A stretch of 64,000 nt of DNA, taken from contig NZ_SCMP01000011.1 of the NCBI RefSeq assembly GCF_005502935.1, forward strand, positions 1 through 64,000, in the 5' to 3' direction. The DNA is from Pseudomonas sp. 2FG (GTDB lineage: Bacteria; Pseudomonadota; Gammaproteobacteria; Pseudomonadales; Pseudomonadaceae). Position 1 is the stretch's first letter, and each line of letters opens with the position of its first letter. The notes under the pieces are model-generated. The model saw only the letters and a list, made by a program, of their open reading frames with translations. It was not told the DNA's origin and ran no database searches. Shown here piece by piece: positions 47,316 through 56,340 of this stretch. The position numbers and the translations under genes are program-made.

Positions 47316-48536
47316 ATGTCTGCCCCGCTCTACCAACGCCTGGAGGTTCCGGGCGGCAAGCCCATCATACTGTGGACCGAGGATCTGCCGGTGGAGCCGC
47401 AGGCGCTGCAACAGCTGCGCAACACCGCGCGCATGCCCTTTATCCACGGTCATCTGGCGGTGATGCCGGACGTGCACCTGGGCAAGGGCTCGACCATCGG
47501 CAGCGTGATTCCCACGAAGGGCGCCATCATCCCGGCGGCGGTCGGCGTGGATATCGGCTGCGGCATGGTGGCCGCGCGCACCAGCCTGAATGCCCGCGAT
47601 CTGCCGGACCATCTGGCCGGCCTGCGCCGCGCCATCGAGGAGGCCATCCCCCACGGCAAGAGTTTCGGCCGCCACGACGTCGGCGCCTGGCAGGATGCGC
47701 CGCACCTGGTGGATGACAGCTGGCGGCTGCTGGCCAGACGCTTCGCCCAGATCACCGCGAAGTACCCGCACCTGGCCAAGACCAATAACCGCCTGCACCT
47801 GGGCACGCTGGGTGGCGGCAACCACTTTATCGAGGTCTGCCTGGACGAGGCGGACAGGGTCTGGCTGATGCTGCATTCGGGCTCACGCGGGGTCGGTAAC
47901 GCCATTGGCCGCTGCTTTATCGAGCTGGCCAAGGAGGACATGGGCAAGGCCCTGGGCAACCTGCCGGATGCCGATCTGGCCTACCTCAAGGAAGGCAGCC
48001 AGCACTTCGATGACTATGTGCAGGCGGTGGAATGGGCCCAGGACTACGCCCTCAGCAACCGCACGCTGATGCTGCGCCTGCTGGTGGAGGCCCTGCGCGG
48101 CGAGCTGCGGCGCCCGTTCGAGGCGCAGCTGGAGGCGGTCAACTGCCATCACAACTACGTCTCCCGCGAGTTTCACTTCGGCGAAGAGCTGCTGATCACC
48201 CGCAAGGGCGCGCTCAGCGCCAAGGCCGGCGAGCTGGGCATCATCCCCGGCAGCATGGGCGCGCAATCCTTTATCGTGCGCGGCAAGGGCAATCCGGAGA
48301 GTTTCTGCTCGTGCAGTCACGGCGCCGGTCGCCTGATGAGCCGCACCGAGGCCAAGCGCAGCTTCAGCCTGGCCGACCATCAACGCGCCACTGCCGGTGT
48401 GGAGTGCCGCAAGGATCAGGCGGTCATCGACGAAACGCCCGGCGCCTACAAGCCGATCGAGAAGGTCATGGCCGCCCAAGCCGACCTGGTGGAGATCGTC
48501 CATAGCCTTAAGCAGGTTGTCTGCGTTAAAGGCTAA
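47316..48536 (+). CDS. rtcB: tRNA-splicing ligase RtcB
   Basis: GTP- and Mn-dependent RNA ligase joining 2',3'-cyclic phosphate or 3'-phosphate ends to 5'-OH ends. The 406 residues include the metal-site segment VGVDIGCGMVAA (Cys near residue 89), NNRLHLGTLGGGNHFIEV, HSGSRGVGN, and the guanylated His in CSCSHGAGRLMSR. The C terminus LKQVVCVKG is complete. No rtcA cyclase or sigma-54 activator rtcR is adjacent, unlike E. coli. Shine-Dalgarno AAAGGAAAGG precedes the ATG. Likely role: RNA repair. Confidence 0.94.
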   Translation: MSAPLYQRLEVPGGKPIILWTEDLPVEPQALQQLRNTARMPFIHGHLAVMPDVHLGKGSTIGSVIPTKGAIIPAAVGVDIGCGMVAARTSLNARDLPDHLAGLRRAIEEAIPHGKSFGRHDVGAWQDAPHLVDDSWRLLARRFAQITAKYPHLAKTNNRLHLGTLGGGNHFIEVCLDEADRVWLMLHSGSRGVGNAIGRCFIELAKEDMGKALGNLPDADLAYLKEGSQHFDDYVQAVEWAQDYALSNRTLMLRLLVEALRGELRRPFEAQLEAVNCHHNYVSREFHFGEELLITRKGALSAKAGELGIIPGSMGAQSFIVRGKGNPESFCSCSHGAGRLMSRTEAKRSFSLADHQRATAGVECRKDQAVIDETPGAYKPIEKVMAAQADLVEIVHSLKQVVCVKG

Positions 48537-48544
48537 GAGCCTGG

Positions 48545-49375
48545 TCAGGACTTGAACATCGCATTGAGCTGCGCAAAAGGAATCGCCTGCTCGGCAAAGC
48601 CGAAGCGGCCCTCCGTGCGTATCTCCTGCGCCGCCCGGAAAAACGCGCCATAGGCCGCCCGTGCCAAGGCCGAACCGACGCTCACCCGCTTGACGCCCAA
48701 CTCGGCCAATTCCTCCAACGACAGCGACAGCCCGGACAACCCCATCAGCACATTGACCGGCTTCGGTGCCACGGCGCGCACCACGGCGTCTATCTCCGCA
48801 GCCGTACGCAGGCCCGGGGCATAGAGCACGTCGGCCCCCGCCTCGGCGAACGCCTGCAAGCGTCGCAGGGTATCCGCCAGATCGTTGCGCCCATGCAGCA
48901 GGTTTTCCGCCCGTGCCGTGAGCGTGAAGGGAAACGGCAAGCTACGGGCTGCCGCAGCGGCCGCCTTTACCCGTTCGACGGCGAGCTCGAACGGGTAGAT
49001 CGGCGCAGCCGCGCGGCCGCTGGCATCCTCGATCGAACCGCCCACCAAGCCCACAGCCGCCGCCCGCAGGATGGTCTCGGCGCAGCCTTGCGGATCATCG
49101 GCAAAGCCATTTTCCAGATCGGCGGCGACCGGCAAGGGCGTGGCCGCGACTATCGCCTGGGCATTGGCCAGAGTCTCATCGCGGGAAATCGCGCCTTCGG
49201 CATCCGCTCGACCCAGCGAGAACGCCAGACCGGCGCTGGTCGTTGCCAAGGCCTCGAAACCAAGGGCCGCGAGCATCTTCGCCGAGCCCGCATCCCAGGG
49301 ATTGGGGATCACAAAGATCCCGGGGCGCTCGTGCAACGCCTTGAAGGTGTGGGCACGGCTGACTTGCGCTGGCAT
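48545..49375 (-). CDS. Isocitrate lyase / PEP mutase family protein
   Basis: A 276-residue TIM-barrel protein of the ICL/PEPM superfamily. ADLENGFADDPQ near residue 87 is the metal-binding DxENG motif, and GGSIEDASGR and ARAENLLHGRNDLADTLRRL follow. The KKCGH loop of true isocitrate lyase is absent, so the activity could be a 2-methylisocitrate lyase-like, oxaloacetate-hydrolase-like or phosphonate-type reaction. It converges on rtcB and lies alone; the pathway cannot be set by context. It is bracketed by end sequences of a dispersed repeat. Confidence 0.88.
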   Translation of the reverse strand: MPAQVSRAHTFKALHERPGIFVIPNPWDAGSAKMLAALGFEALATTSAGLAFSLGRADAEGAISRDETLANAQAIVAATPLPVAADLENGFADDPQGCAETILRAAAVGLVGGSIEDASGRAAAPIYPFELAVERVKAAAAAARSLPFPFTLTARAENLLHGRNDLADTLRRLQAFAEAGADVLYAPGLRTAAEIDAVVRAVAPKPVNVLMGLSGLSLSLEELAELGVKRVSVGSALARAAYGAFFRAAQEIRTEGRFGFAEQAIPFAQLNAMFKS

Positions 49376-49418
49376 GGTGAGGCTCCATCCGATCGGCTGC
49401 TGGAAGCCAGAACCTTAG

Positions 49419-49501
49419 CGCAGTTTACAACTAGTAAATGAGCATTTTGAGCCCGATTTCAACGCGGCATGGCCGACACGCAGCAGATCATGAACAGGTT
49501 C
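49419..49501 (+). repeat. Partial copy of a dispersed terminal-inverted-repeat element
   Basis: About 83 bases match the right half of the complete copy at 57.7 kb (opposite orientation). Shared features are GTAAATGAGCA-type sequence, TTTCAACGCGG and GCAGCAGATC, ending in the terminal arm TGAACAGGTTC. The end is followed directly by TTA, which is the tsaB stop codon read from the minus strand. The left half is missing here. Confidence 0.75.
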
Positions 49502-50182
49502 TTAGTGCGGCGCCTTGGGCGTGGCGACCTTGTCGCGCAAATACACCGGCTGCGCCTGATCCGCCGGCACTGCCTCACCGCGCGCCCAGGCGAATTGCGC
49601 CAGGCTCAGCAGGTCTTGGGCGTGCGGCAACATACCGGCGTCCAACCCTCTGAGGGCCACGGGGATGCGTGCCGCATAACTGCCCCAGCCAGTACCGGCA
49701 CCGAACCAATCGCCAGCGGCATCGCGCGGCAGGCAGGCTTGCTCCGGCGGCAGCACCGCTTCCAGCCCGGCCAGACGCATCTCGCCGTGCTCCTGGCGAT
49801 AGCAACCCCAGTACACCTCATCCATGCGCGCATCGATGGCCGCGGCCACCTGGTTAGCACCCTGCTCACGCAACGCCCGCTGGGCCAGCACCGCCAGGTT
49901 GGAAATCGGCAGCACCGGGCGCTCCAAGGCAAACGCCAACCCCTGCACCACGCCGATGGCGATACGCACCCCGGTAAAAGCCCCGGGCCCACGCCCGAAG
50001 GCGATGCCATCGACCGCCGACAAGGCGACACCGGCCTCTGCCAGCAGATCCTTGATCATCGGCAACAGACGCTGAGCGTGCAGGCGCGGGATCACCTCGT
50101 AGTGGCTGAGCACCTTGCCCTCGTGGAGCAGGGCAACGGAGCAGGCTTCGGTGGCGGTATCCAGGGCCAGCAAGGTGGTCAT
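49502..50182 (-). CDS. tsaB: tRNA t6A synthesis protein TsaB
   Basis: Non-catalytic partner of TsaD in making threonylcarbamoyl-A37 in tRNA. The 226-residue ASKHA-fold protein starts LLALDTATEACSVALLHEGK and contains GPGAFTGVRIAIGVVQGLAF, diagnostic of TsaB, with TsaD-type metal His residues absent as expected. It lies directly downstream of adk, as in P. aeruginosa. Its stop codon abuts a dispersed repeat. tcdA at 15.3 kb modifies the same tRNA base further. Confidence 0.93.
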   Translation of the reverse strand: MTTLLALDTATEACSVALLHEGKVLSHYEVIPRLHAQRLLPMIKDLLAEAGVALSAVDGIAFGRGPGAFTGVRIAIGVVQGLAFALERPVLPISNLAVLAQRALREQGANQVAAAIDARMDEVYWGCYRQEHGEMRLAGLEAVLPPEQACLPRDAAGDWFGAGTGWGSYAARIPVALRGLDAGMLPHAQDLLSLAQFAWARGEAVPADQAQPVYLRDKVATPKAPH

Positions 50183-50260
50183 CGGCGGTTCCGGTCGGAA
50201 AAAAGGTCGGCAATTGTAACAGTCAAAGGTGCGAGCGAGCGCTTATCAGAACGGTGAACA

Positions 50261-50290
50261 CGACAACGGCCCGCAAGCGGGCCGTTGTCG
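50261..50290. terminator. Hairpin downstream of adk
   Basis: A perfect 14-bp stem, CGACAACGGCCCGC with GCGGGCCGTTGTCG around AA, 19 bases after the adk stop. There is no T-run on the minus strand, so termination would be partial or factor-assisted, allowing some tsaB co-transcription. Confidence 0.65.
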
Positions 50291-50309
50291 ATGCAGCAGA
50301 GCCGACTTA

Positions 50310-50975
<666 letters not shown>

Positions 50976-51114
50976 TTAAATAGAAATCCTTGGATTCGCC
51001 TCATGGGGCCAATCTCTGAATAGGTCCCGGCAGCACTGAGCGGCCAAAAGGTTGACCAAGATACACAGCGCACCGATACCGCACAAGTCACCTAAAGTCG
51101 GATAAACCGGGGCT

Positions 51115-53751
51115 TTAACCGGTGTTACGCAGGCCCGCGGCGATGCCTGCCACACTCACCAGCAAGGCCTGTTCCAGAGGGCTGTCGACGGTACTTTCGC
51201 GCAGCCTGGAACGGGCCAGAAGCTCCGCCTGGAGCAGGTGCAGGGGATCCAGGTAGGTGTTGCGCACGCTGATCGACTCGCGGGTCTCCGGACTGTGCAC
51301 CAACAGCTCCGACTGCCCGGTCAACCCGAGCACCGCGGCACAGGCCTGCGACAATAGGTCGCGTAGTTGCGCACCCAATGGTCGCAGTTCGGCATCGACA
51401 AGCCGCTCGTCATACAGCCGGGCAATGGCGGCATCGGCCTTGGCCAAGACCATCTCGAGCATATCGATGCGGGTACGGAAGAACGGCCAGTGTTCGCGCA
51501 TCTGCGCCAGCAACTCGCCTTCACCACGAGTCAGCGCACTGTTCAGGGCCGTTTCCCAGCCCAGCCAGGCCGGCAGCATCAGGCGTGTCTGGGTCCAGGC
51601 GAAGATCCAGGGAATTGCCCGCAGGCTCTCCACGCCGCCCTCGCGGCGCTTGGCCGGGCGGCTGCCGAGCGGCAGGCGGCCCAACTCCTGTTCCGGCGTG
51701 GCCTGGCGGAAATACTCGACGAACTGCGGATGCTCACGCACCACCGCGCGATAGGCCGTTAAACCATCGGCGGCGAGCCGGCCCATCAACTCGCGCCAGG
51801 CGGGCTTCGGCACCGGTGGCGGTTGCAGGGTGGCTTCCAGCACCGCGGCCAGATAGAGGTTGAGGTTTTGCTCGGCGATATCCGGCAGGCCGAACTTGAA
51901 GCGAATCATCTCGCCCTGTTCGGTGCTGCGAAAGCGCCCCGCCACCGAGCCCGGCGGCTGCGAGAGGATCGCCGCATGGGCCGGGCCGCCACCGCGTCCG
52001 ACTGTGCCACCGCGGCCGTGGAACAGCAGCAGCTCGACCTGCTGCTGGCGGCAGATCTCCACCAGGGTTTCCTGGGCGCGGTACTGCGCCCAGGCGGCGG
52101 CCGTGGTGCCGGCATCCTTGGCCGAATCCGAGTAGCCGATCATCACTTCCTGCGGGCCGTGCAGGCGTGCACGATAGCCCGGTAAACCGAGCAGGCGGTC
52201 GATCACCGGGCCGGCGTTATCCAGATCGGCCAGGGTCTCGAACAGCGGCACCACGCGCAGCGGGCGTTGCAGGCCGGCCTCCTTCAGCAGCAGCTGCACG
52301 GCCAGCACATCCGAGGGGGCGCCGGCCATGGAGATCACATAGGAGCCCAGCGAGGCGGCCGGCGCGGCCGCCACCACGCGGCAGGTGGCGAGCACTTCGG
52401 CGGTGTCCGCCGAGGGCTGGAACTGACCCGGCAGCAGCGGCCGACGATTGTCCAGCTCGCGCAGGAGGAAGGCGAGGCGCGTCTCCTCGTCCCACTCGGC
52501 GTAGTGGCCGAGCCCCAGGTAGTCGGTGATCTCGCCGAGCGCGGCGGCATGCCGGGCGGCGTCCTGGCGAATATCCAGGCGCAGCAGGAACAGGCCGAAG
52601 GTGGCCGCGCGGCGCAGGCAGTCGAGCAGCGGGCCATTGGCGATAGTGCCCATGCCAGATTCATGCAGCGAGTGGTAACACAGCTGCAGCGGCGCCAGCA
52701 GCTCGCGGTTGTCCTGCAGCACCGCGGGCGGCGCCGGCAGCTCGCCCTGCAGCGCCGCCTCGGCCCAGGCACGGGTGGCCCGCAGGCGTTCGCGCAGTTG
52801 CTTGAGCAGGGTGCGATAAGGTTCGGGATGTACGCCCACCTGCACCCGCAATTCATCGCTGGCCTGCTGCATGGACAGCTCGGCAGCCAGTTGATCGACA
52901 TCCCGCAGGTAGAGGTCGGCGGCCATCCAGCGCGACAGCAACAGCACCTCACGGGTCACGGCGGCGGTGACATTGGGGTTGCCGTCGCGATCGCCGCCCA
53001 TCCACGAGGCGAAACGCACTGGCGCGGCCTCCAGCGGCAGGCGCAGGCCGGTGACCGCATGCAGTGCCGTATCGACGCCGCGCAGGAACTTGGGCAGCGC
53101 CTGCCACAGCGAGTGCTCGATCACCGCGAAGCCCCACTTGGCCTCGTCCACCGGGCTCGGCCGGCTGCGGCGGATCTCCTCGGTGTGCCAGGCCTCGGCG
53201 ATCAGCCGCTGCAAACGCTGTTTGACCTGGTCACGCTCGGCGGCGGACAGGTCGCCATGGTCTTGCGCCGCCAGCTGCGCGGCGATGGCGTCGTATTTTT
53301 GAATCAGGGTGCGGCGCGCCACCTCGGTCGGGTGGGCGGTCAGCACCAGTTCGATATCCAGCCGGCCGAGCTGACGGGCCAGCACCTCGGCGCTGTGGCC
53401 ATCCGCGTTGAGCCGGGCCAGCAGGTCCGGCAACACCCGCACCTCGAAAGGCTCCGGCTCACTCGGCCCACGCCGGCGTACATGGTGGTATTGCTCGGCG
53501 ATATTGGCCAGGTTGAGGAACTGGTTGAAAGCCCGCGCGACCGGCAACAACTCGTCTTCACCGAGCTCGTCGAGGGTTGTCGTGAGCTGCTGGGCGCCAT
53601 CGGCAGAGCCTTGCCGAGCCGCCTTGGCGCCTTTGCGGATGCGCTCGATCTTGTCGAGGAAAACCGCGCCACGCTGAGCGCGGATGCAATCGCCAAGCAG
53701 TTCGCCAAGCTGGTGAACGTCCTCGCGCAAACGTGCGTCGATTTCCGCCAT
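51115..53751 (-). CDS. ppc: Phosphoenolpyruvate carboxylase
   Basis: Anaplerotic enzyme that makes oxaloacetate from PEP and bicarbonate. From the ATG at 53751 ([20 protein letters not shown]) it has 878 residues, as in P. aeruginosa. The catalytic His is in [12 protein letters not shown] near residue 135, [10 protein letters not shown] near residue 538, the flexible loop [14 protein letters not shown] near residue 575, and the C terminus ends in the conserved RNTG. The upstream in-frame start would add a segment unlike the family. Confidence 0.97.
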   Translation of the reverse strand: MAEIDARLREDVHQLGELLGDCIRAQRGAVFLDKIERIRKGAKAARQGSADGAQQLTTTLDELGEDELLPVARAFNQFLNLANIAEQYHHVRRRGPSEPEPFEVRVLPDLLARLNADGHSAEVLARQLGRLDIELVLTAHPTEVARRTLIQKYDAIAAQLAAQDHGDLSAAERDQVKQRLQRLIAEAWHTEEIRRSRPSPVDEAKWGFAVIEHSLWQALPKFLRGVDTALHAVTGLRLPLEAAPVRFASWMGGDRDGNPNVTAAVTREVLLLSRWMAADLYLRDVDQLAAELSMQQASDELRVQVGVHPEPYRTLLKQLRERLRATRAWAEAALQGELPAPPAVLQDNRELLAPLQLCYHSLHESGMGTIANGPLLDCLRRAATFGLFLLRLDIRQDAARHAAALGEITDYLGLGHYAEWDEETRLAFLLRELDNRRPLLPGQFQPSADTAEVLATCRVVAAAPAASLGSYVISMAGAPSDVLAVQLLLKEAGLQRPLRVVPLFETLADLDNAGPVIDRLLGLPGYRARLHGPQEVMIGYSDSAKDAGTTAAAWAQYRAQETLVEICRQQQVELLLFHGRGGTVGRGGGPAHAAILSQPPGSVAGRFRSTEQGEMIRFKFGLPDIAEQNLNLYLAAVLEATLQPPPVPKPAWRELMGRLAADGLTAYRAVVREHPQFVEYFRQATPEQELGRLPLGSRPAKRREGGVESLRAIPWIFAWTQTRLMLPAWLGWETALNSALTRGEGELLAQMREHWPFFRTRIDMLEMVLAKADAAIARLYDERLVDAELRPLGAQLRDLLSQACAAVLGLTGQSELLVHSPETRESISVRNTYLDPLHLLQAELLARSRLRESTVDSPLEQALLVSVAGIAAGLRNTG

Positions 53752-54035
53752 GACCGCGCTCTCCGCCGAAGCTGAAATTGCAACAACCCTGGAGCCAGTC
53801 CGCGGCTCATCCGGCACCGGGATGCAGCGCCGCGGCGAACATTCAGGAGAATGGGCGCCAAGATAGAGAGTGCCCAGCGCGCCAACTTCTTACAAGTGCG
53901 CGACGCAAGGCATTTTCCCAGCCTAGAGCGAACTAGGCTAATAAGGTAAGTCCCATAAGGATTTACCAACCCGGCGGGCTGATGTCCGGGTGCTCAACAA
54001 CCGCCCACCACGAGTGAGCACAGGAAGAGGTGTTT

Positions 54036-54380
54036 ATGAAGATTCGCGAACTCGTTAGCCATTGGGAACAGAACGCCAAGGGCCGCCTGACCAATAACCT
54101 CTACCAGATCCATCTGGATCTGGAGTCCGCCGCGCGCCTCGCCGCGCTGACCGAGATGTACCCCAAACGCCACCCCGAGGAACTCCTCGGCGAGTTGCTC
54201 GGTGCCGCCCTGGAAGAGCTCGAAGCCAGCCTGCCCTACGTCAAAGGCAGCCAGGTGGTGGCCACCGACGAACAGGGTGACCCGCTGTATGAGGACATTG
54301 GATTGACGCCGCGCTTCCTCGCGCTGTCACGCAAATACCTGCGTGAGTTGGTCCAGCAACAGGACAGCGCCAAGCATTGA
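54036..54380 (+). CDS. Conserved small pseudomonad protein
   Basis: A 114-residue cytoplasmic acidic protein (MKIRELVSHWEQNAKGRLTNN). It is mostly helical, with an Ala/Glu/Leu-rich middle (GELLGAALEELEAS) and no known motif. The ATG at 54036 has GGAAGAGG upstream. It is divergent from ppc, with 284 bases between, which I recall as conserved in P. aeruginosa. The N-terminal segment LTNNLYQIHLDLESAARLAAL resembles short DNA- or protein-binding helix pairs, but I do not assign a function. Confidence 0.85.
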   Translation: MKIRELVSHWEQNAKGRLTNNLYQIHLDLESAARLAALTEMYPKRHPEELLGELLGAALEELEASLPYVKGSQVVATDEQGDPLYEDIGLTPRFLALSRKYLRELVQQQDSAKH

Positions 54381-54413
54381 GCCCAGCATCGGACGAGTAA
54401 ACCGTCTCAGCAG

Positions 54414-54923
54414 CTATTCGCCCAGCGCCAACAAGCGGCGATAGAGCGCGGCCATCGCCCCTGAAAAAGCCACCAGCACGGCTCTTTGCAGGGAACTGTC
54501 GGCGGGGCGCAGACGCTGTAACTCGGCAACGGCGATAGTCGCCGCCTGCTCTAGGGGATAGCCATACACGCCGCAGCTGATGGCCGGGAAGGCGATGCTG
54601 CGCAAACCTTCGGCTTCGGCCAGCGCCAAACTGTTGCGGTAGCAGGCGGCGAGCAGATCAGGCTCACCCTGGCGACCACCCTGCCAGACCGGTCCGACCG
54701 TATGGATGACGTAGCGGGCCGGCAGCTTGAAGCCTGGCGTGAGGCACGCGGCACCGGTGGCACAACCCCCGAGAGTGCGGCAGTACGCCAGCAGCTCGGG
54801 GCCCGCCGCGCGATGGATGGCGCCATCGACACCGCCCCCGCCGAGCAGGCTCGAATTGGCCGCATTGACTATGGCATCCACCTCGAGCGTGGTCAGATCG
54901 CCCTGCCAGATCTCGATCTTCAT
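54414..54923 (-). CDS. Macro-domain ADP-ribose / O-acetyl-ADP-ribose hydrolase (YmdB-like)
   Basis: A 169-residue macro domain. [22 protein letters not shown] (near residues 22-43, core [17 protein letters not shown]) is the ADP-ribose binding loop, and [15 protein letters not shown] near residue 128 is the second loop. The YmdB/MacroD catalytic Asn and Asp are in this set. The substrate is probably O-acetyl-ADP-ribose or ADP-ribosylated macromolecules. The ATG overlaps the stop of the upstream gene (ATGA), so it ends a translationally coupled operon. Confidence 0.9.
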   Translation of the reverse strand: MKIEIWQGDLTTLEVDAIVNAANSSLLGGGGVDGAIHRAAGPELLAYCRTLGGCATGAACLTPGFKLPARYVIHTVGPVWQGGRQGEPDLLAACYRNSLALAEAEGLRSIAFPAISCGVYGYPLEQAATIAVAELQRLRPADSSLQRAVLVAFSGAMAALYRRLLALGE

Positions 54924-55246
54924 TTCACCTCTTGCGGGGTTTCCTGGCCCAGGCACCGCACCGCTTGCTTGCGATTATCCACCAGCACACCCGTCAAACC
55001 CTTCCGTTCAGTATCGAACAACACCAGTACGCCGTCGATGCACTGCGCCACCTGGGGCGCCGGCGTCAGCGAGACCTTGTAGTCCTCGCCCGGCACGGTC
55101 TTGAGCATGGTGAAGTCGGCCAGCAACAAGGCATCTTGCGGTTTGGCGAAGTGCAGGTAGCCGTAGTACCAAAGCACCGCGACGGTGCCGAAAATGCTGC
55201 CGATGCCGGTGATGATCAGGGGAATAGCGTTGCGTTCTTCGCTCAT
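54920..55246 (-). CDS. Single-helix membrane protein, conserved hypothetical
   Basis: A 108-residue protein with one membrane helix (about residues 8-26, [17 protein letters not shown]) and a soluble domain of about 75 residues containing two Cys ([10 protein letters not shown] and RCLGQE). The ATG at 55246 is chosen; a GTG at 55258, directly against the upstream stop, is possible. It overlaps the macro-domain gene. Cys spacing would allow a disulfide in the periplasm. Function unknown. Confidence 0.78.
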   Translation of the reverse strand: MSEERNAIPLIITGIGSIFGTVAVLWYYGYLHFAKPQDALLLADFTMLKTVPGEDYKVSLTPAPQVAQCIDGVLVLFDTERKGLTGVLVDNRKQAVRCLGQETPQEVK

Positions 55247-55258
55247 TGGGCTCTTCAC

Positions 55259-56137
55259 TTATTGCGGGCTCTCGGGATTAGGGACTTCAGCCAACCGCCG
55301 CAGACCGGTGAAGCCCTGCGGGTCGTTTAGAAACAGCAGCATCACTTGACGCCAGATCGGCTCGGCGAAGGTCTGCACATGCCCGCCGCGGGTCGGCTGG
55401 AACACCCGCGGCGGGCGCGCAGCTTGATACAAGCGCACCCCGTTGGAAAGGGGCACGACCGGATCGTCGATGCTCTGGTAGATCAACTGCGGCAGGCCTT
55501 TGAGCTGTGGCATGGCATAGATCGCGCTGTCGCCATCCGGCACCAGCCACGCCAACGGCACCTGCAACGGCCAGGTCAGCCAGGCGTTGTTCAGGGTGAA
55601 CTGGGCGACCTGGCGATAACTGGCCGGCGCACCATCGAGCACCAACGCCTTGAGGCGCGCCCGCTGTGGCGGATGCCCGGCCAGGTAGTGCACCGCCAGA
55701 GCGCCGCCGAGGCTCTGACCGAGCACCACCAGGGGTTTACCCTGCACCTGCGGCGCCTCTTGCAACCAGGCGAAGGCGGCGTCGATATCCTGATAGACCC
55801 CCGGCAGACTGGGCTCGCCTTCCGAGCGGCCATAGCCACGATAATCCAGCAGCAAGACTTGGTAACCCTGCGCCGGCAACCACCAACTACCGCCCAGATG
55901 GCTGGCGACATTGCCACCGTTGCCATGCAGGTGCAGCACCGTGCCCTTAACCGCAACCCCCGCCTTGGCCGGCAGCCACCAGGCATGCAGGCGGGTACCG
56001 TCAGCCGCCGTCAGGAACTCGTCACGAAACTCCAGCTTGGCGACGTTTGGGGTGAAGGGCTGACCTTTTTCGGGGTAGAACAGCAGCGCGCTACAGCCGC
56101 CCAGCACCAGCAACGCCAGCAGCAGCGCTGCGCGCAT
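55259..56137 (-). CDS. Lipoprotein alpha/beta hydrolase
   Basis: A 292-residue exported hydrolase. The signal MRAALLLALLVLGGCS ends in a lipobox with Cys15, so it is probably a lipoprotein of the periplasmic face. GNGGNVASHLGG is the oxyanion segment (near residue 77), the nucleophile elbow is GQSLGG near 147, the acid Asp is in QSIDDPVVPLS near 224, and the His in GGHVQTF near 257. It resembles BEM46/YfhR-type hydrolases. It is coupled by TGATG to a 38-residue ORF upstream. Confidence 0.85.
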   Translation of the reverse strand: MRAALLLALLVLGGCSALLFYPEKGQPFTPNVAKLEFRDEFLTAADGTRLHAWWLPAKAGVAVKGTVLHLHGNGGNVASHLGGSWWLPAQGYQVLLLDYRGYGRSEGEPSLPGVYQDIDAAFAWLQEAPQVQGKPLVVLGQSLGGALAVHYLAGHPPQRARLKALVLDGAPASYRQVAQFTLNNAWLTWPLQVPLAWLVPDGDSAIYAMPQLKGLPQLIYQSIDDPVVPLSNGVRLYQAARPPRVFQPTRGGHVQTFAEPIWRQVMLLFLNDPQGFTGLRRLAEVPNPESPQ

Positions 56138-56253
56138 CAGTTGTCGCCTCGGCCGCGCGCGGCCATCAGCCCCGCCTCGCCCGGATCGCGGATCACCTCC
56201 ACGGTCCGGGCCGAAATAGCGAGAATTTCATAGTCGAGCTGGTCGCTGGGCAT
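56137..56253 (-). CDS. 38-residue ORF coupled to the lipoprotein hydrolase
   Basis: ATG at 56253 with CTGGAG six bases upstream; the product begins MPSDQLDYEILAIS and ends ARGRGDN. The stop TGA overlaps the ATG of the hydrolase (TGATG), and third codon positions are mostly G or C like neighbouring genes. It has no membrane segment. It could be a real small protein or a leader that couples translation. No motif recognised. Confidence 0.55.
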   Translation of the reverse strand: MPSDQLDYEILAISARTVEVIRDPGEAGLMAARGRGDN

Positions 56254-56340
56254 GGTCGCTCCAGGGGGTATCTGTCTCTGCAGGCTGGGTAGAGCCGTTT
56301 TTGCCGAAACCCAGCCTAGGTGCCCGCTCTTCGCTAGCGG

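Noticed and set aside
48545..49375. True isocitrate lyase (aceA)
   Set aside because: The KKCGH catalytic loop is absent and the protein is too short.
52267..53775. A 502-codon plus-strand open frame opposite ppc
   Set aside because: The ppc reading is complete with catalytic motifs; the antisense frame is Gln/His-rich low-information sequence.
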